Origin: Cacajao melanocephalus
Taxonomy: Eukaryota; Chordata; Mammalia; Primates; Pitheciidae
Assembly: GCA_963573385.1 (NCBI GenBank)
Contig: CAUYLG010047310.1
Coordinates: forward strand, 1-64,000
Direction: 5' to 3'
DNA length: 64,000 bases
A program made the position numbers and the translations under genes. This document shows positions 51,908 to 63,925 of the stretch, in pieces. The notes beneath the pieces were generated by a model. The model was given only the letters and a program-made list of their open reading frames with translations, did not search any database and had not been told where the DNA came from. Position 1 is the stretch's first letter. Each line of letters opens with the position of its first letter.

Positions 51908-53250
51908 CACACACCCGCCCAGGACGGCCTTCCTAGACAGACGGGTTACACCTCCAGCTTCCTTGGGAAAAGGGGACTTCTCCCTAGCCACATCTGGAGG
52001 TGCCATAAGGCCCCTCTCCCGGGAATAATGCCCAGAGGACTTGGGTTCCAATCCTGCCCGGGCCACTTCCCAGCTGGTGACCCGAGATGATCCCAAGCTC
52101 TGACGGGAGATGGGTGCCCAGCTCTGCCACCCATGTCCCACGCAGCCAGAGGGCCAGGGCAGCAACCGCTCTTCCAGCGGTTCTCTTCCATTTAGCCCAG
52201 CCCTGTGGGGATGCCACGGGCCTGGGGCTGGGCCCTCTACCCAGGCGCGGAGCTGAGACTGGCTTTGAGCAGACCTGTAGATCATCGGCCGGACCCTGCC
52301 CTTCCCAGGCCCTCACAGTCTCAGGCTCAAGCCTCTATTTCTGCTTTTAATTAACAAAGTGTGTTGGTCACTGAGAAGCTGCTGGGGGACGCTGGCAGAC
52401 ATCTCTGTGTGGTGTGTCCCCTGGGGACTAGGACTCCTCCTGCAGCCCTGAGCTGAGGCAGAGTGGGGGGGTAGGGGTGATTCCTACCTTGGGAAGAGGG
52501 GGAGGGGGAGGCAGGTAAGCCCTGAGTACAGGAGGGACCAAGGCACAGCCCACTGGGCTGCTGACCGCACCCCAGCTCAGTACCCCAGGGAAGCTCCCTC
52601 GTCCGTGCCCAGGGAAACCTGAATGCAGACCTTGCTCCGGGGAAGGAATGGAACTACCAGAACATTCTTCCGAAGGATGGAAATCCATGTGATTTATGTA
52701 CATAAAGTGAGGAAAATGTACAAGGAACAGTGAACCACACAGACAAAAAGAGGTTGTGGAGAGCGGCGAGCCACTGTTTTTGCGACTTCTCTGCGACTCT
52801 AAAACGATCAGAAAGAAGGACGAACGTGGGCAGAACGTCAGTGGTCACGTGGCATCTGTGACACCAGCCAAGGGCGCCTGTGTGTGTTTACGGACCCATC
52901 CATAAATAGTCAAGCCTAAAACTCGCCTGGGAGCGTGAGCCTGGAAATCCAGGATACGGCTCCCAGGAGAAGAAGCCAGCTCTGGAGCCCTCCCCACACG
53001 CAACTTGTAGCTGCTGAAAGACGCCTAAAGCAGATACACCAGGTGCCAGGACCTTGGCAAGGCCGGGTAGGTTGTTATTCTGTAAGGTTCCTGCCTGTAG
53101 ATCTTTCACAATCATTCACTATTCATGAACATTTTCATGATGATAGGAGGTGGTCCCTCCCTGCTCTGAGAGACTACACCACTTCCACACAGGCCAAGGG
53201 CCGGCACCCATGGCGGGCTGGCCTACGGTCCCGCCACATCCCCGAAGCAC
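51908..53250. other. OSBPL5: First intron stretch, no recognised gene
   Basis: Intronic, with an AT-richer patch at 52.66-52.9 kb. No exon, RNA gene or named repeat recognised. Confidence 0.5.
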
Positions 53251-53254
53251 CTCC

Positions 53255-53340
53255 AGGAGGCTGGCCCTGTGACAGCCCATTTCACAGACAGGGAAACCAA
53301 GGCCTGGAGAGTTAGGACTTGCCCATGGCCCCACAGGCTA
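53255..53340 (-). repeat. MIR fragment, reverse
   Basis: 'gcccatttcacagacaggga' followed by 'aaccaaggcctggagagtta' and 'cttgcccatggccccac' fits the reversed MIR core. Confidence 0.7.
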
Positions 53341-56300
53341 CGGATTCCCACCTGCTTCAACAACTGCTAAGCCCACGTCCTAAGCACCGCGCCGCTGTCC
53401 GCAAGGTCAGACAGGTCACTCCTCGGGGCTCCCAAGGGCCACAAGCTCCCAACTGGCACAGGTCAGAATGTGAAGAGGGTGCCTTTACAGGGCAGCGCTC
53501 ACGGCCCAGGGTACCTGGTCTCACACACTAGCGATCAGAGAGCCACATGCCTCTGTGCAAAACACCCAGGCCAAACACCTGGGAGCAGCAACTCACAGCC
53601 CACAAGGCAGGAAAGCAAATGGTACTTCCCACGCACGTGGGAAGACGCAGGCCTCGTGGGGCCCAGATCTGAGGGAGTCAGGGCCAGCAGCAGACAGACC
53701 CTGACCCGTAAAAGGATGGGATGGGGCAGATAGGGAACGAAGCTGGACTTAGGAGTGGTCACCCTGACGAGACAGGGTTCCTGGAGAAGGTGATGTCCCC
53801 AGGAGACACGGGGAGGCCAAGCCGGGACCTGGGCACCAAGCTAACTAACCTAGATGTCTGGTGTGCTGCAGGTACTGAGGCCGGCCCTGATGGAGGTACT
53901 TTTCGCAGGCCTGGGACCAGCCTGTGCTAGACAGAGAGGGTCAGGAGAGCTCCTGCCAGCTTGGCTCCACAGCTCCACAGGCCAGCCTGTGCTCGGCGGG
54001 TGGGCACCACCAGGCTGCTTCCTGCCACCCCACGTCACTTTAGAATGTGAGCACCCAGCAGCTCCTGGAGCCGAGACGAAGGCGGCCCCACCCCCGGCTG
54101 CGGGGGACTGAGTAACTCATTCTCCTCTGCTCACCACAATCAGATGAAGGAGAAACCAGCCCAGCCTGCTGGGCTTGCAGCAGCCGGAAGGTTCTCCTGG
54201 CTGTTGGTGGGCACCTGCCAGCAGGGAAGGCCTGGGCAGGAAAGAGCCATACAGTGCAGGGGACGAGGGTGGGGTCCCTGATGGCCTGGACCACGGCAGC
54301 TGCAGGTGTTCAGCAGCACACTGGGGCCAAGCACCCCGAGGGTGGCCCTTCGGTGCCAGTCACCAATAGAGAACACCTGTGTCCCCCTCTCTGGGCGCCT
54401 TCATGAGAGCCTGGCTGCCGGGCTGGGGAGGATGAATCACTGTGGCACTGTAATGGGACAAGCAACCAGGGCCTGTCCCGGAGCGGCCTCACCCTCAGGT
54501 TTCCAGACGGGGCCCACATTCTGACATTTCTTCATGCTCCAAACTCTCCCAGCCTCCTGTGGCCAAGTGGCCTGCCCCAGCCTGGCCTCTGGGGACAGCT
54601 GTGCCACTGAGAGGCAGAATCTAGGTCTCAGAGCCAGAGGGATCTGTGCTCTCCTGCCGGAGCTGGGCTCAAAGTAGAAAGCCAGCATGGGTGCTGCAGT
54701 GGGCGAGGGTTCCCTTCAAAGCTGGCTGCTCTTTTCCTCTGCCCCAAGGAGATCAGAGGGTGCCATGTGGCAGCACACACTGCTACAAAGCACAAAGGGC
54801 TCGTGATGCCCACACTGGCACTTGCCTCTCCCTTCTGCAGAGCCCTCTTCCTGTCCTGGCCTCAGGCCGTGCAAGACAGGAGGGTGGAGCTTTATGGAAA
54901 AGTGGGGCGTCCTCGGCAGCATCCGGCCAGTCCAGCACCCCAGAATCGGCCACGGGGACACCCCGCGTGGAGAAGCTAGACTCACAGAGCTTTAGTGACA
55001 CATGAGACCTCTTCCATGTCGCACATTGTGCATGAGAGAGGGCAGGAGGAAGGAGAGAGATGTCCAGTCACTCAGGCCCACAGTTTTCAAACCTTTAAAA
55101 ATTAGTGGACACCTCTTTCTGCCTAAAACCTGGAGAGTGTCTTCAAGCTATAAAGCAGCTCAAGGAGCAGGAGCAGATGGACGGAAGCAGCTGGAGAAGC
55201 GGGGCCTCGGGAGTGAACAGGGAGCCCTAGATGCCCCGGTTTCCGTCTCAGTTCCTGCCGGGGCGGTGCCTGTGTGCGGGAGCGAGCCTTAGCCCCACAG
55301 GTTTGGGGGTTGTGGGCAAATATCAGGGATGGAGGTGCCTTAAGGATAGGGAAACTGAGGCCGGGTGAGGAGCAGCACAAGGATCCTGCCATTCTTGCGC
55401 CCCATTTCCTCTATCTAGAGGGGAGCCTGTCAGATGCCGTGAGCCCTTGGGCCAGCCACCCTCGGAACGCAGGGGCAGTAGGGTGAGGGCACAGGCGAGG
55501 GTGTACACGCACCCCGAGGACACAGAGATTGAAACATGAGGACCAGTTTTTGCCCAGGAGACAGGTATGTTCTGGAGGCGGGTGGGGGGAAGGGGTAGAA
55601 CTCTTAGGTCTCCCTGGGGGTGAGGGATCTCACTACCTCTGTAGCTTATCTTTGAGCATCAGGGCTAAGTCCCAGCACCCCGTCCACAGCACCCCAGCCT
55701 CAGGCTAACAAGGCCTGGTACCCAGCCCTCAAAGTGCTGGCTGGTAGGGAGTGTGGGGGCAGGGAGGTGGGGGCCAGAGACTAAGGCATCCCAGTTCTCC
55801 CTGGCCCCACGCCAGGCCTCTGGCTGGATCCGCTGCACTCAGGGACACCACGTGCTATGATCCCTGCTCTACAGGTGAGGGCAGCAGCCGCACAGAGCCC
55901 AGGCCCAGGCCGACTGCCTCACTTCCCATGGACTTCACAGGCCGGGGTCCCAAGACAGCTCCGGGCAGCCTGGGACCAATGCCAAGTTCAGGAGCAGAGG
56001 AGAGGGTGAGAGAGGGGGAGGGTCTGCCGGCGGAGACAGGGGCCACCTGGGGAGGGCCAGGGCCACGTCTGGTGGGGTGGCCTAGGACTACCTGAGCTAG
56101 GGAGATGGTGGCTGGAGACTGGAAACCTTTGACTGGCAGCCCGTAGGGGTGGGCTGGGGGTCATGCCCGTCACTCACACAATGGCTGACGCTCACCCAGC
56201 GTTTGCATACACAGACCATCTCGGGACGTCTCACGAGCCGGCCATGATGCTCACTTCACAGATGGGGTAACCAAGGTTTAGGAGGCAGAGAAACTCTGCT

Positions 56301-56700
56301 GACCCTGGGACCTGGGTGAAGAACTCCCGATGCGTCTTCCTCGGCCAGGCCCTCTGATCAGATCCGAGGTGGTGCTCGCCACCATCACCACCATCCACCT
56401 CTCAGGCCCAGTCCCCACCCTGCCGTGGCCTCACCAGGCCTCCAAAACAGGGTCACATGCCCCATCCCAGTCCCTGCTGGCCTGGCTTGAATTTTGCTAA
56501 ATTTGGGTGACTTCCTAAGGCAGCAGGGGGTGAAGTGGGGGTGAGGTTCATCCTGTAAGGAGGGCCTTCCTGCCCCACTGGCCAGCATCGGGGCTCCTCT
56601 CCCTCTGGCCAATGTGGGGGGGCCTCCCTAGAGTGCTCCCCTCCCACCCAGGACCAGGAGCTGCCCCAAAGCCGCACAGTGCAGCTGGCAGGACCCCTGG
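53341..56700. other. OSBPL5: First intron stretch, no recognised gene
   Basis: GC-rich intron. Short reversed MIR-like cores occur near 55345 ('gatagggaaactgaggccgg') and 56255 ('acagatggggtaaccaaggt'). No exon or RNA gene recognised. Confidence 0.5.
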
Positions 56701-56701
56701 A

Positions 56702-57098
56702 CCCTTTAAGCGACCCGACCCGACTGCTGTGCCGTATTCACCGCAATAGGCGGGCATAGCGGGACGCACAGCTGCCAGAGTCCGGGGCTTTAAGCGACCC
56801 ACACTCCCTGCGTCGCATTCACCCTAATACGCAGGCATAGAAATGCCGTTGCCTAGGGCGGCAGCCCAGCAAATGAGACCCACAGCGGAGCACCCTTTAG
56901 TTGACTCTTGTATTCACAGCGATAGCTGGTCATGAGAAATCCTGCTGGCTGCCAGGAAGGGGTGCAGAGCTGCGGATGCCCCGCCCCAACACCCACATCT
57001 TTCCCTGCTGACCATCCCCAAGGGCCCCTTTAAATGACAACCCCTCCCTCCATCCCCACTCCCACACCAAGCCCGTATTCACCCCAATAGCACATCAA
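56702..57098 (+). repeat. Spaced repeats of a CTTTAA...TATTCACC.CAATA motif (about four)
   Basis: Two clear units (56702-56760 and 56786-56840) read CTTTAAGCGACCC, then about 18-20 bases, then (T/C)ATTCACC(G/C)(C/T)AATA and GC(G/A)GGCATAG. Weaker units occur at 56892-56935 (CTTTAGTTGAC...TATTCACAGCGATAG) and 57025-57098 (CTTTAAATGAC...TATTCACCCCAATAG). The units are separated by about 30-130 bp of less similar sequence. It is not a repeat family I recognise. Confidence 0.75.
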
Positions 57099-58084
57099 GC
57101 CCTTCGCAGCACCAGGCCACTGAGCTCCTTCCCCTGGCCGAGGAAGGCCCTTCCCTTCAAGGAAGCAGCTGAGTGTGAGCCAGCAGCCAGCGGCAGCCAG
57201 AGAAGGGACAAAGGCACGGGCGACAGAGTGCCCTCTGTGCTGTCCCCAGGCGCCTGGGGGCCCGTTCCCTCCTGGCTCAGAAGCACAGGGCGCTTCCCGA
57301 GGGGCCATCCACGGCCAGAGGCAGGGGCCTGTTGTCTCCAAGCTGGAGTGGTGCTTCTGCTCTGCCAGCCACAGCAGGGCTTACCGCAGGTTTGGATGAA
57401 GGGAAGGCGACCCCAGGCTGGTCACAACGGGCAGCCTGACCAGCTGCCTGCAGAGGTGGGGTATCCCCCAAAACCCCTCCCTATGTTCCCATTTAAACTC
57501 CCTAAGAATGTACTATTTAGAGGGAACACGGTCCCGTCTCCACTTTCCCCATCATCCTTGGCTTCATGTCTGTAGGGCCAGAGAGGAGCCCGGAGCCAGT
57601 TGAGTCCACCTGCATTTTCACCACACAAAATATTAGGCGTCCCGTGGAGGTAAGACCCCCCCCCCGACACCCCAAAGGCTCCATTCCTAAATCAGAAATG
57701 AGGGGACCCTGGGAAAAGTCACACGCACTCTTGTCCTTGCCAACCTAGGGCATGGAGGAAATGAGCTGGTCACGTCCCCCACCAGCCAATGCTGGTGAAA
57801 CCAGGATTGGTGGGTGGGACTTGCGAGATGGGCGCAGCCAGTCTCAATCTCCCCACCTCCCTGGGATGAGACAGTCTGATGGCTTTCCACATGTGCCTCA
57901 CTTGACCGTAGAGCACCTACTGTGTGCCAGCCTCTGGGAAGAGAACCCGGAGCAGACTCCCAGCCCACCGTGCAGGGGAACAGATGACATGCACCATGAA
58001 CCTGGCTTGGCCTAGTCACTTTCTCCATAGGAAGCCATTCAATTAAACGAATGAGATCATCTCAGTATAAATACAGAGAAAACA
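57099..58084. other. OSBPL5: First intron stretch, no recognised gene
   Basis: Intron with a C-run at about 57657-57666. The phrase 'agcacctactgtgtgccagc' at 57911 is the forward MIR tail, so a MIR remnant is likely near 57880-57960. Nothing else recognised. Confidence 0.5.
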
Positions 58085-58332
58085 GGCTGGACGTGGTGGC
58101 TCGTGTCTGTAATCCCAGCACTTTGGGAGGCAGAGGCAGGCAGATCACCTGAGGTCAGGAGTTTGAGACCAGCCTGGCCAACATGGCAAAACCCTGTCTC
58201 TACCAAAAATACAAAAATTAGCCGGGCGTGGTGGCAGACGCCTGTAATCCCAGCTACTCAGGAGGATGAGGCAGGAGAATTGCTTGAACCCGGTGGGGCA
58301 GAGGTTGCAGCGAGTGGTGATCGCATCACTTA
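58085..58332 (+). mobile_element. Alu element, 3' truncated
   Basis: Head 'ggctggacgtggtggctcgt', both monomers up to 'gaggttgcagcgagtggtga', then it stops at 'tcgcatcactt'; the usual 'TGCACTCCAGCCTGGGCGAC' and poly-A are missing. It is either deleted after insertion or truncated with a short A-rich remnant (aagaaaacaaaa). Confidence 0.9.
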
Positions 58333-61329
58333 AGAAAACAAAACTCAGAGCCGAAAGCTGCTTTGGAATGGGTATTGGGTCAGGAGCAGAGGTTCTCTCA
58401 GGGAGGCGGCATCTGAGCTGGGACCTGAATTAGATGGAGCCCACCTTGTGCAGATCTGAGGAGGGGCTGAAAGCAGAGGCATCATGAGTGCGAAGGCCCT
58501 GGGGTCAAAGCCAGGCCTGAGGCTGGACCCCTGTGAGCATGGAGGGGAGAAGGTGGGGACAGGGAAGGAAGAGGAAGGGAGGGCAGGGGAGGGGGAGGAG
58601 AAGGGTATCTAGGGCCTGTGGGGTCTGGAAAGGGGTCAGGACTTACTGAGACCCATGGTGACTCTCAAAGGGCTCTAAGTGGGCACATTACATGAAGTGG
58701 TTTATCATTTTATCATTTCACGCTGGCTGCCGGCTGGGGAAAGGCTAGGGAGCCACAACAGAGGAAGGAGCCTGCTAGGTAGCCATGTGGAGCTCCAGGC
58801 AAGAGCTGGCAGGGCCAGGAGGGGAGTGGAGGCCAGTCCTGGAGGGAACAGCCGGATATGAGGTGGGCTGGGAGGCCGGGCAAAGCATGTGCTCTCAGCC
58901 TGGGGGCCTCTGAGTTTGCGACAAAGGCCTTCCGGAAATTCTAGATCCCTCTAAGCCGGCCAAGAAGGCTCATGTCCCACACCCTTCCCATCTCCTGCCT
59001 CAAGCCCTGGTCTGGAGGACACAGCTGGTGCCCACCCCGCTTCATGTAGACGCCAGCACAAGGCAACCCCGCACCCTTGTGGATGAGCTCCCAGAGGTCC
59101 TGGCTCAGGACAACTGTGATGCTGACAGAACAGGGAGGTCCCTAGACCAAATCCTTTGTCCTCTGCCACCCTCCAGAGAAGCCACACTACCCGCCCACAC
59201 ATCTCCATGGGAAGGTTACCCAGCCTCAGCCAAGGCCCAGCTGCCAAGGCCCAAAACCCCTGACAAATCTTCAACAGCCGGGGAGCCCCATCCTCGGGTT
59301 GCTAGCTGTCTCCTGGAGCTGGGGGCTCGGTAAGTCATCAAGCAAAGCTGGCATCGGGAAAAACACTCTTTCCTTTGTGCCAGTCACAAGCAGCATGAGG
59401 ATATCCAGGGCGGTGTGCCTGTTGCCGTGGGGAGCCAGGGGCACTCACCTGCACCACCCAACATCTACGCCCCAGCACACCGGTGTGCTCCCTGGGCACC
59501 TGCCAACCCTGCAAGCGGTGGGCACTTCTACCTACCTGGCCCATGGATTCCACCAGGGGGTCTGCACCTATGGCTCCGTCCCCGGACAGCTCCCTTCCCA
59601 ACACAATGACCAGATCCTTCTGGCGCTGTGCACCCCTGTGCCTCTGCCCCTCTACAACCCCCTGTCCAGGGGGTCAGAGCTTCCAGCTCCCCAGGCCTCT
59701 CCAGGAGAACCCTGAGCTGCGTCCGCACCATTTCTCAGCTTTGGCCGTCCCTTGAACACTAATTAGGAACAGGGGTTGGGATGCACCTTCTGTCATCCGG
59801 GGTAAGTTCTCCACCTGCACGCCGTGCCTGTGTGTGTGCACACGTGTGCGGGCTTAACCACAGAGTCAGCCGAGAGCACCAGTCACAAAACACAGCTGTC
59901 AGAGACACACACAGCCTTCCACCCGCCAGCTTGTCACAGAGTGTGTCTCCCTCCCCCAAGCATAACATGTCAGATTACTATCACAGCTCACAGCCACGCC
60001 GGGATTTCAGGGGAGAAACTGATCCCAGACATTCTCAGCATAGTAAATACAATCCTGGGTGGGGGCGGGGGGGGTCTCGCATTCACATTCTGTGAAGAGC
60101 TGAAAGCAGTCCTTTGAAGAACTTGCCCATGCCTGGCCCAGTCTGGACCCAGAAAGGAGCCTCCCCTGGAGACGCAGGATGCCTGCCCAGGGTTCAACTT
60201 CTGCAGGACAGCATCTCCAAGACCAGGCCCAGGACTGCGGGCCGCAGGCTCCTCACCCGACCCATCTGCTGTGTCACCTTTCCTAAACACAGTCTGGCAA
60301 GACAGACACACGCGGCGCCTGCCTCCTGGGCACTCCAGGCTGGCCCCACACGCGTGCAACAGACAATGGGATCGGCAGCTCTGGAGCCTGAGGCCTGGAG
60401 GGAGCGGCCAGACACCTGCCGCCACCGGGTTGCCCCAAACCTGCCTGCTGCCTGCGAAGCCCCCTCCCACCTGGCAGGTTCAAGGCATGGCAGCGCCCTG
60501 TGTAACAAGGAGGTGGGATACAAACGGGCAGAGGGGCCTTACTCTTGAGGGTGGGGGCAGGGTTTCTGTTCAGTCCGGGATCTGGATCAGCCCTGGTGCA
60601 GGCAGACCCAAGAGCATCTAGCTAGGATCCCAAAGCCTGGCCCATTTCTCCAGGCTGCAGGAGGCTGTCTCAGGTGGTGTGGGACCCTTACCCACGTCTG
60701 CCTGTAAAAGGCACCTTGAAGAGACATGGGTAGACACACAGAGGGGAGAAAGTGACAAAATGGCAAGAGACGAATCCACCCAGCTGCTTCAGCAGAGCAG
60801 ACCCCTCCGCCCAGAGACAAGGGAGGGGCAGGGAAGCCCACCCTGCGACCCTTCCACACCCCCAGCAGCCACCCCAAACCCCAACTCCAGTTGGCTTGGG
60901 ACAGGAGGCAGCCCAGCGGTCTGGGTGGGGGTCGGGGGCGGTGCCCGGGAAGAGCAGGATGGGCCTGGGGGTGGGGGTGCAGACTCTGGCCTCCTCCCTG
61001 CATGCCCCACCCTCCCGCACCCACCCACCCCCAGGAATCTTCAAGTGCACAAGACCCTCTTGAGGACTCAGGCACCTTCACATTCCCGGAGGCTCCGGAT
61101 CTTGAGGGAGTGCGTGCCCCAGAGATGGGGGCTGTGGGCAAGGGTCCTGCCCTCGCCTGTAATCCAGGCGGCCTCCGCCTCTGCGGACTCAGACACGGCC
61201 GCCCTCCCAGGCCCGCAGCCGGGACGCCAGAATCGGATCCCAGACCCCTTCCAGACCATCCAGACCTGCCTCCTGAGAGCCCGCGGCGGCCGAGCTGGGG
61301 ACACAGACCCCCCGCTGGTCAAGGTCTGT
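58333..61329. other. OSBPL5: Promoter-proximal first intron, no recognised gene
   Basis: Purine-rich patch at about 58555-58610 (GGGGA/GGAGA text) and a G-run at 60058-60076. CpG density rises toward 61.3 kb. No exon, RNA gene or transposon recognised. Confidence 0.5.
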
Positions 61330-61620
61330 GCGGTCCCGGGTCCTTTAAGCCCCACCAAATGGGGAGCCGGGCCGGGCGCGCCGCCTCCCCACGCGCGGGC
61401 CGCACCCGCCCCAACCCGCCCGGCGCCGACCCGCCCTGGCCCGGGGCGCCCCGGCCTCCCCCGCTCCCCAACTCCCCCGCGCCACCGGCCACTGCCAGGG
61501 TCCCCGCGCCGACCCCGCGCCGGCCCCCCGCGGCCTCCGGTTCGCTCCGGCCCTGCCAGGCGGCGCCCCCCACCCTTCCCGGTCCCGCCGCCTGCGCCCC
61601 CGCGTTCCCCGGGCCGCCGC

Positions 61621-61634
61621 GCTCCTACCGTGCC
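61621..61634 (-). other. OSBPL5: Candidate first-exon 5' splice donor (proximal)
   Basis: Minus strand reads GGCACG|GTAGGAGC, with the intron starting at 61628. Fair donor match (no G at -1 from AG consensus but GTAGG intronic side). Its exon would extend rightward to an unknown start site. Confidence 0.45.
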
Positions 61635-61930
61635 GCGAACTGGGTGCTCCGGGCCGGCCGGGCGCGCGGGGGCTCCGCTGGCGGCTCCGCTGGCGGCCCG
61701 GGCCGGGCTGCAGGAAATGCCAGCAGATGGTCCCCCCGCGCGGGGCGGAGCGAGGGCGCGGCGGAGGGAGGAGGCCCCGGAGCCCGGGGGCGGGGGCACG
61801 AGGCGCGGCGGCCGCAAAACCCGGGCCGAATCCACTCGCCGCGCGGAGCCGGCGCCCAGGGCCCCCTCCTCCCCCCACCGGCTGCGGCGTCTCCTCGCCC
61901 CCCAAGCCCCCGCGCGCGCCCCGGGGCTCA

Positions 61931-61944
61931 CACTCACCCCGGCG
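61931..61944 (-). other. OSBPL5: Candidate first-exon 5' splice donor (distal)
   Basis: Minus strand reads CCGGG|GTGAGTGTG, intron starting at 61937. GTGAGT is a strong donor core. Could end an alternative first exon transcribed from further right. Confidence 0.5.
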
Positions 61945-61970
61945 GCCGGAGGTCGGGACACTCCGCTGGA

Positions 61971-63840
61971 AACGGCCAGGAGGCTTGGCGGGTGGGGAGC
62001 GGTGAGGGGGGTCAGCTTCGTGGGGTTCTCCAGTGCAGGCGTGCGAGCCCCCAGCCCACCCTGGCCAGAGTGCGGGGCTCCTCCTTTCCCTTTCTGAACC
62101 CAAGAAAAGGTCGCTGTTTCTCCCTCCCATTTCTCCCCGACTCAGGAGCCGTCAGAACACCCGAGGAACGACAGACGTCCTAGTCCGCTGTCCCCGCCCC
62201 CTACATGCTAAAAAGGACCCCCCAGTCACACTCCAGGTTTCTAACTGGGGGTCTTTCTCAGGACTCTTTGGACAAGAAGCCACCCTGATGCGCACGTCTT
62301 CCTGCGTTTCCTCCTCACCTTTTTCTACCCTCCAGAGACTTTTTAGAGACCCTAGTTCTCTTGTATATAAAAGACATTCCAATTCCCCTCCACAGCCCCC
62401 CGTGGGAGCTGAGGAGTCGTCCCCTGGCCCTGGCTCCCTGCCTGTTGACCCTAAATTGGCTGTGAGCCCAGGGTTGGCCCCAGGGCGTTTCCAGCCGCAG
62501 TGTCCAAGCCTGAGGTGCCCTGCAGGGCCTTCCTATGCTATCCGTCCCCAAATGGCCAGAAAAACTGGGAGCTGGGCTCTGGCATCCCCAGATGTAGGTA
62601 GACCCCCAAGAGGATGTGCAGCTTTCTGCAAGCAGAACCTTAAAAGGGACAGGGCGGGCCCTCCGCAGAGAGCCGCGGACTCCTCCCCACACACCACACA
62701 CCCCGTTTCCACGGTTTCACTCTTTGCCGAGTTGCAGGTGCATTCGGGCAGCCCTCAGCGTGGCCGTCAGGGGTGTGTGTAAGACCTCCCGGCAGGGCAG
62801 CGAAGGGGGAGCAGCACAGCATGCGGGTGCTCTGCCCACAACAGGCCAGGCCCTTCCCCTCTCAGCCCAGGCCTTGCCCACCCCGTTAGACCAGGTGGTG
62901 GGTCTCCTCCCGGGGTAGCAGCGCCAGCCGCCTGTGTGCCTATCACAGAGGCACTTATGGAGGCAGGTGGGCTGCTCGGACTTGCTCTACGTGTACCTGC
63001 AGGGCTAGCCTCGCCATTCCATAGTCACCTTTCGAGGCCTTGGGATGCAGAAGTGCTCAGTCAAGATGCTCAGGGCCATGGTGGGACCCTGCTCTGCGTG
63101 GCCTGTGGCAGGCAGCCTGGATCCACAGACAGCTGCCAGCGCTGCTCTTCGAAGACTCCGCCCAGAGCCGGGGTGCTGCTGCCTGGTAGATTGCTGGTTG
63201 CCGGGGCCCATCCACAGGGAATTAGGGAAGAAAACAAAGTCCCCATCCCCTAGGGCGGAGCTCTCAGGGGCCTAAGTAGGTTGCCAGTTGCTTCATGCTG
63301 GCTGTCTGGGGCCTGGGTTTCATGAAATGACACTCCTGAGGGCAGAGGTCAAAGAGGCACCTGACAGAGGGTGGGAAGGGCCCATAGATGACAGCAGGGT
63401 GGGGCTGGGGTGGAGCAGGATGAGGGCAGAGCCTCCCGCTGAGTTGAGTCTGACAGCCAGATGGTCACACGAGAAATGAAGAGCATGCCACCTGCCAGGC
63501 ACAGTGACAGGTGTCAGGTGTCTGCCCCGCTTCCCAGCAGGCTCTGCACTCTTCCAGAAAGCTCTATTTCCAGCCTCTTGCCTGGTTTCGGAGAGGCAGC
63601 GAGCTGAAGAGGTGGCCCCAACAAGAGGTAACTGAATCCTGCTGCTGCCAGAAAGAAGCTCCGTCACTGGGCAGGGCTGTTCCTCCCCAGCCACCACTGC
63701 CTCTCCTGTCAGATGGACACAGCGTCTGTGTCTGGTGGCCAGCGCAGGAAGTGAGGGCGTGAGAGGTCTCAGAGATGGGCAGAGCCAGGTGCCAACGGCA
63801 CCAGCTTTAGCGGGGCACGCCCAGCAGGCCCCACTGTCCA
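61971..63840. other. Upstream flank of OSBPL5, no recognised gene
   Basis: Moderately GC-rich flank. TATATAAAAG occurs at 62363 on the plus strand, without other promoter or gene evidence. No exon, RNA gene or named transposon recognised. Confidence 0.5.
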
Positions 63841-63844
63841 GGAG

Positions 63845-63925
63845 CTGTTGAGCCTTGAGCAAGTTCATGCAACTGTCTGTGCCTCAGTTTCCTCCTGTAA
63901 ATGGTGATAGTGACCAGAGCAGTTT
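63845..63925 (+). repeat. MIR fragment
   Basis: 'gagccttgagcaagttcatg' then 'ctgtgcctcagtttcctcct' and 'gtaaatggtgatagtgacca' matches the MIR 3' core in order. Confidence 0.75.

Larger units (their letters stand above)
61330..61970 (-). promoter_or_regulatory. OSBPL5: CpG island, probable OSBPL5 promoter and first exon region
   Basis: About 640 bp of very high G+C with dense CpG, from the GGGAGCCGGGCCGGGCGCGC area to past 61940. It sits 34 kb upstream of the start-codon exon on the same gene and contains two minus-strand 5' splice donors, which fits TATA-less transcription start sites and non-coding first exon(s). The precise start site cannot be read from sequence alone. A long plus-strand open frame through the island is a by-product of the lack of A/T stop codons. 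Confidence 0.85.

Noticed and set aside
56702..57098. tRNA cluster or tRNA-derived SINE
   Set aside because: The motifs lack A-box/B-box sequences, a GTTCGA loop and cloverleaf pairing.
60679..62097. Plus-strand open frame of about 470 codons across the CpG island
   Set aside because: The frame is open because the sequence is almost free of A/T-rich stop codons. The product is Pro/Arg/Gly-rich with no domain, and the region is explained by the promoter of the minus-strand gene.
62363..62372. TATATAAAAG as a promoter TATA box
   Set aside because: It lies on the plus strand, outside the CpG island, with no gene downstream in that direction.
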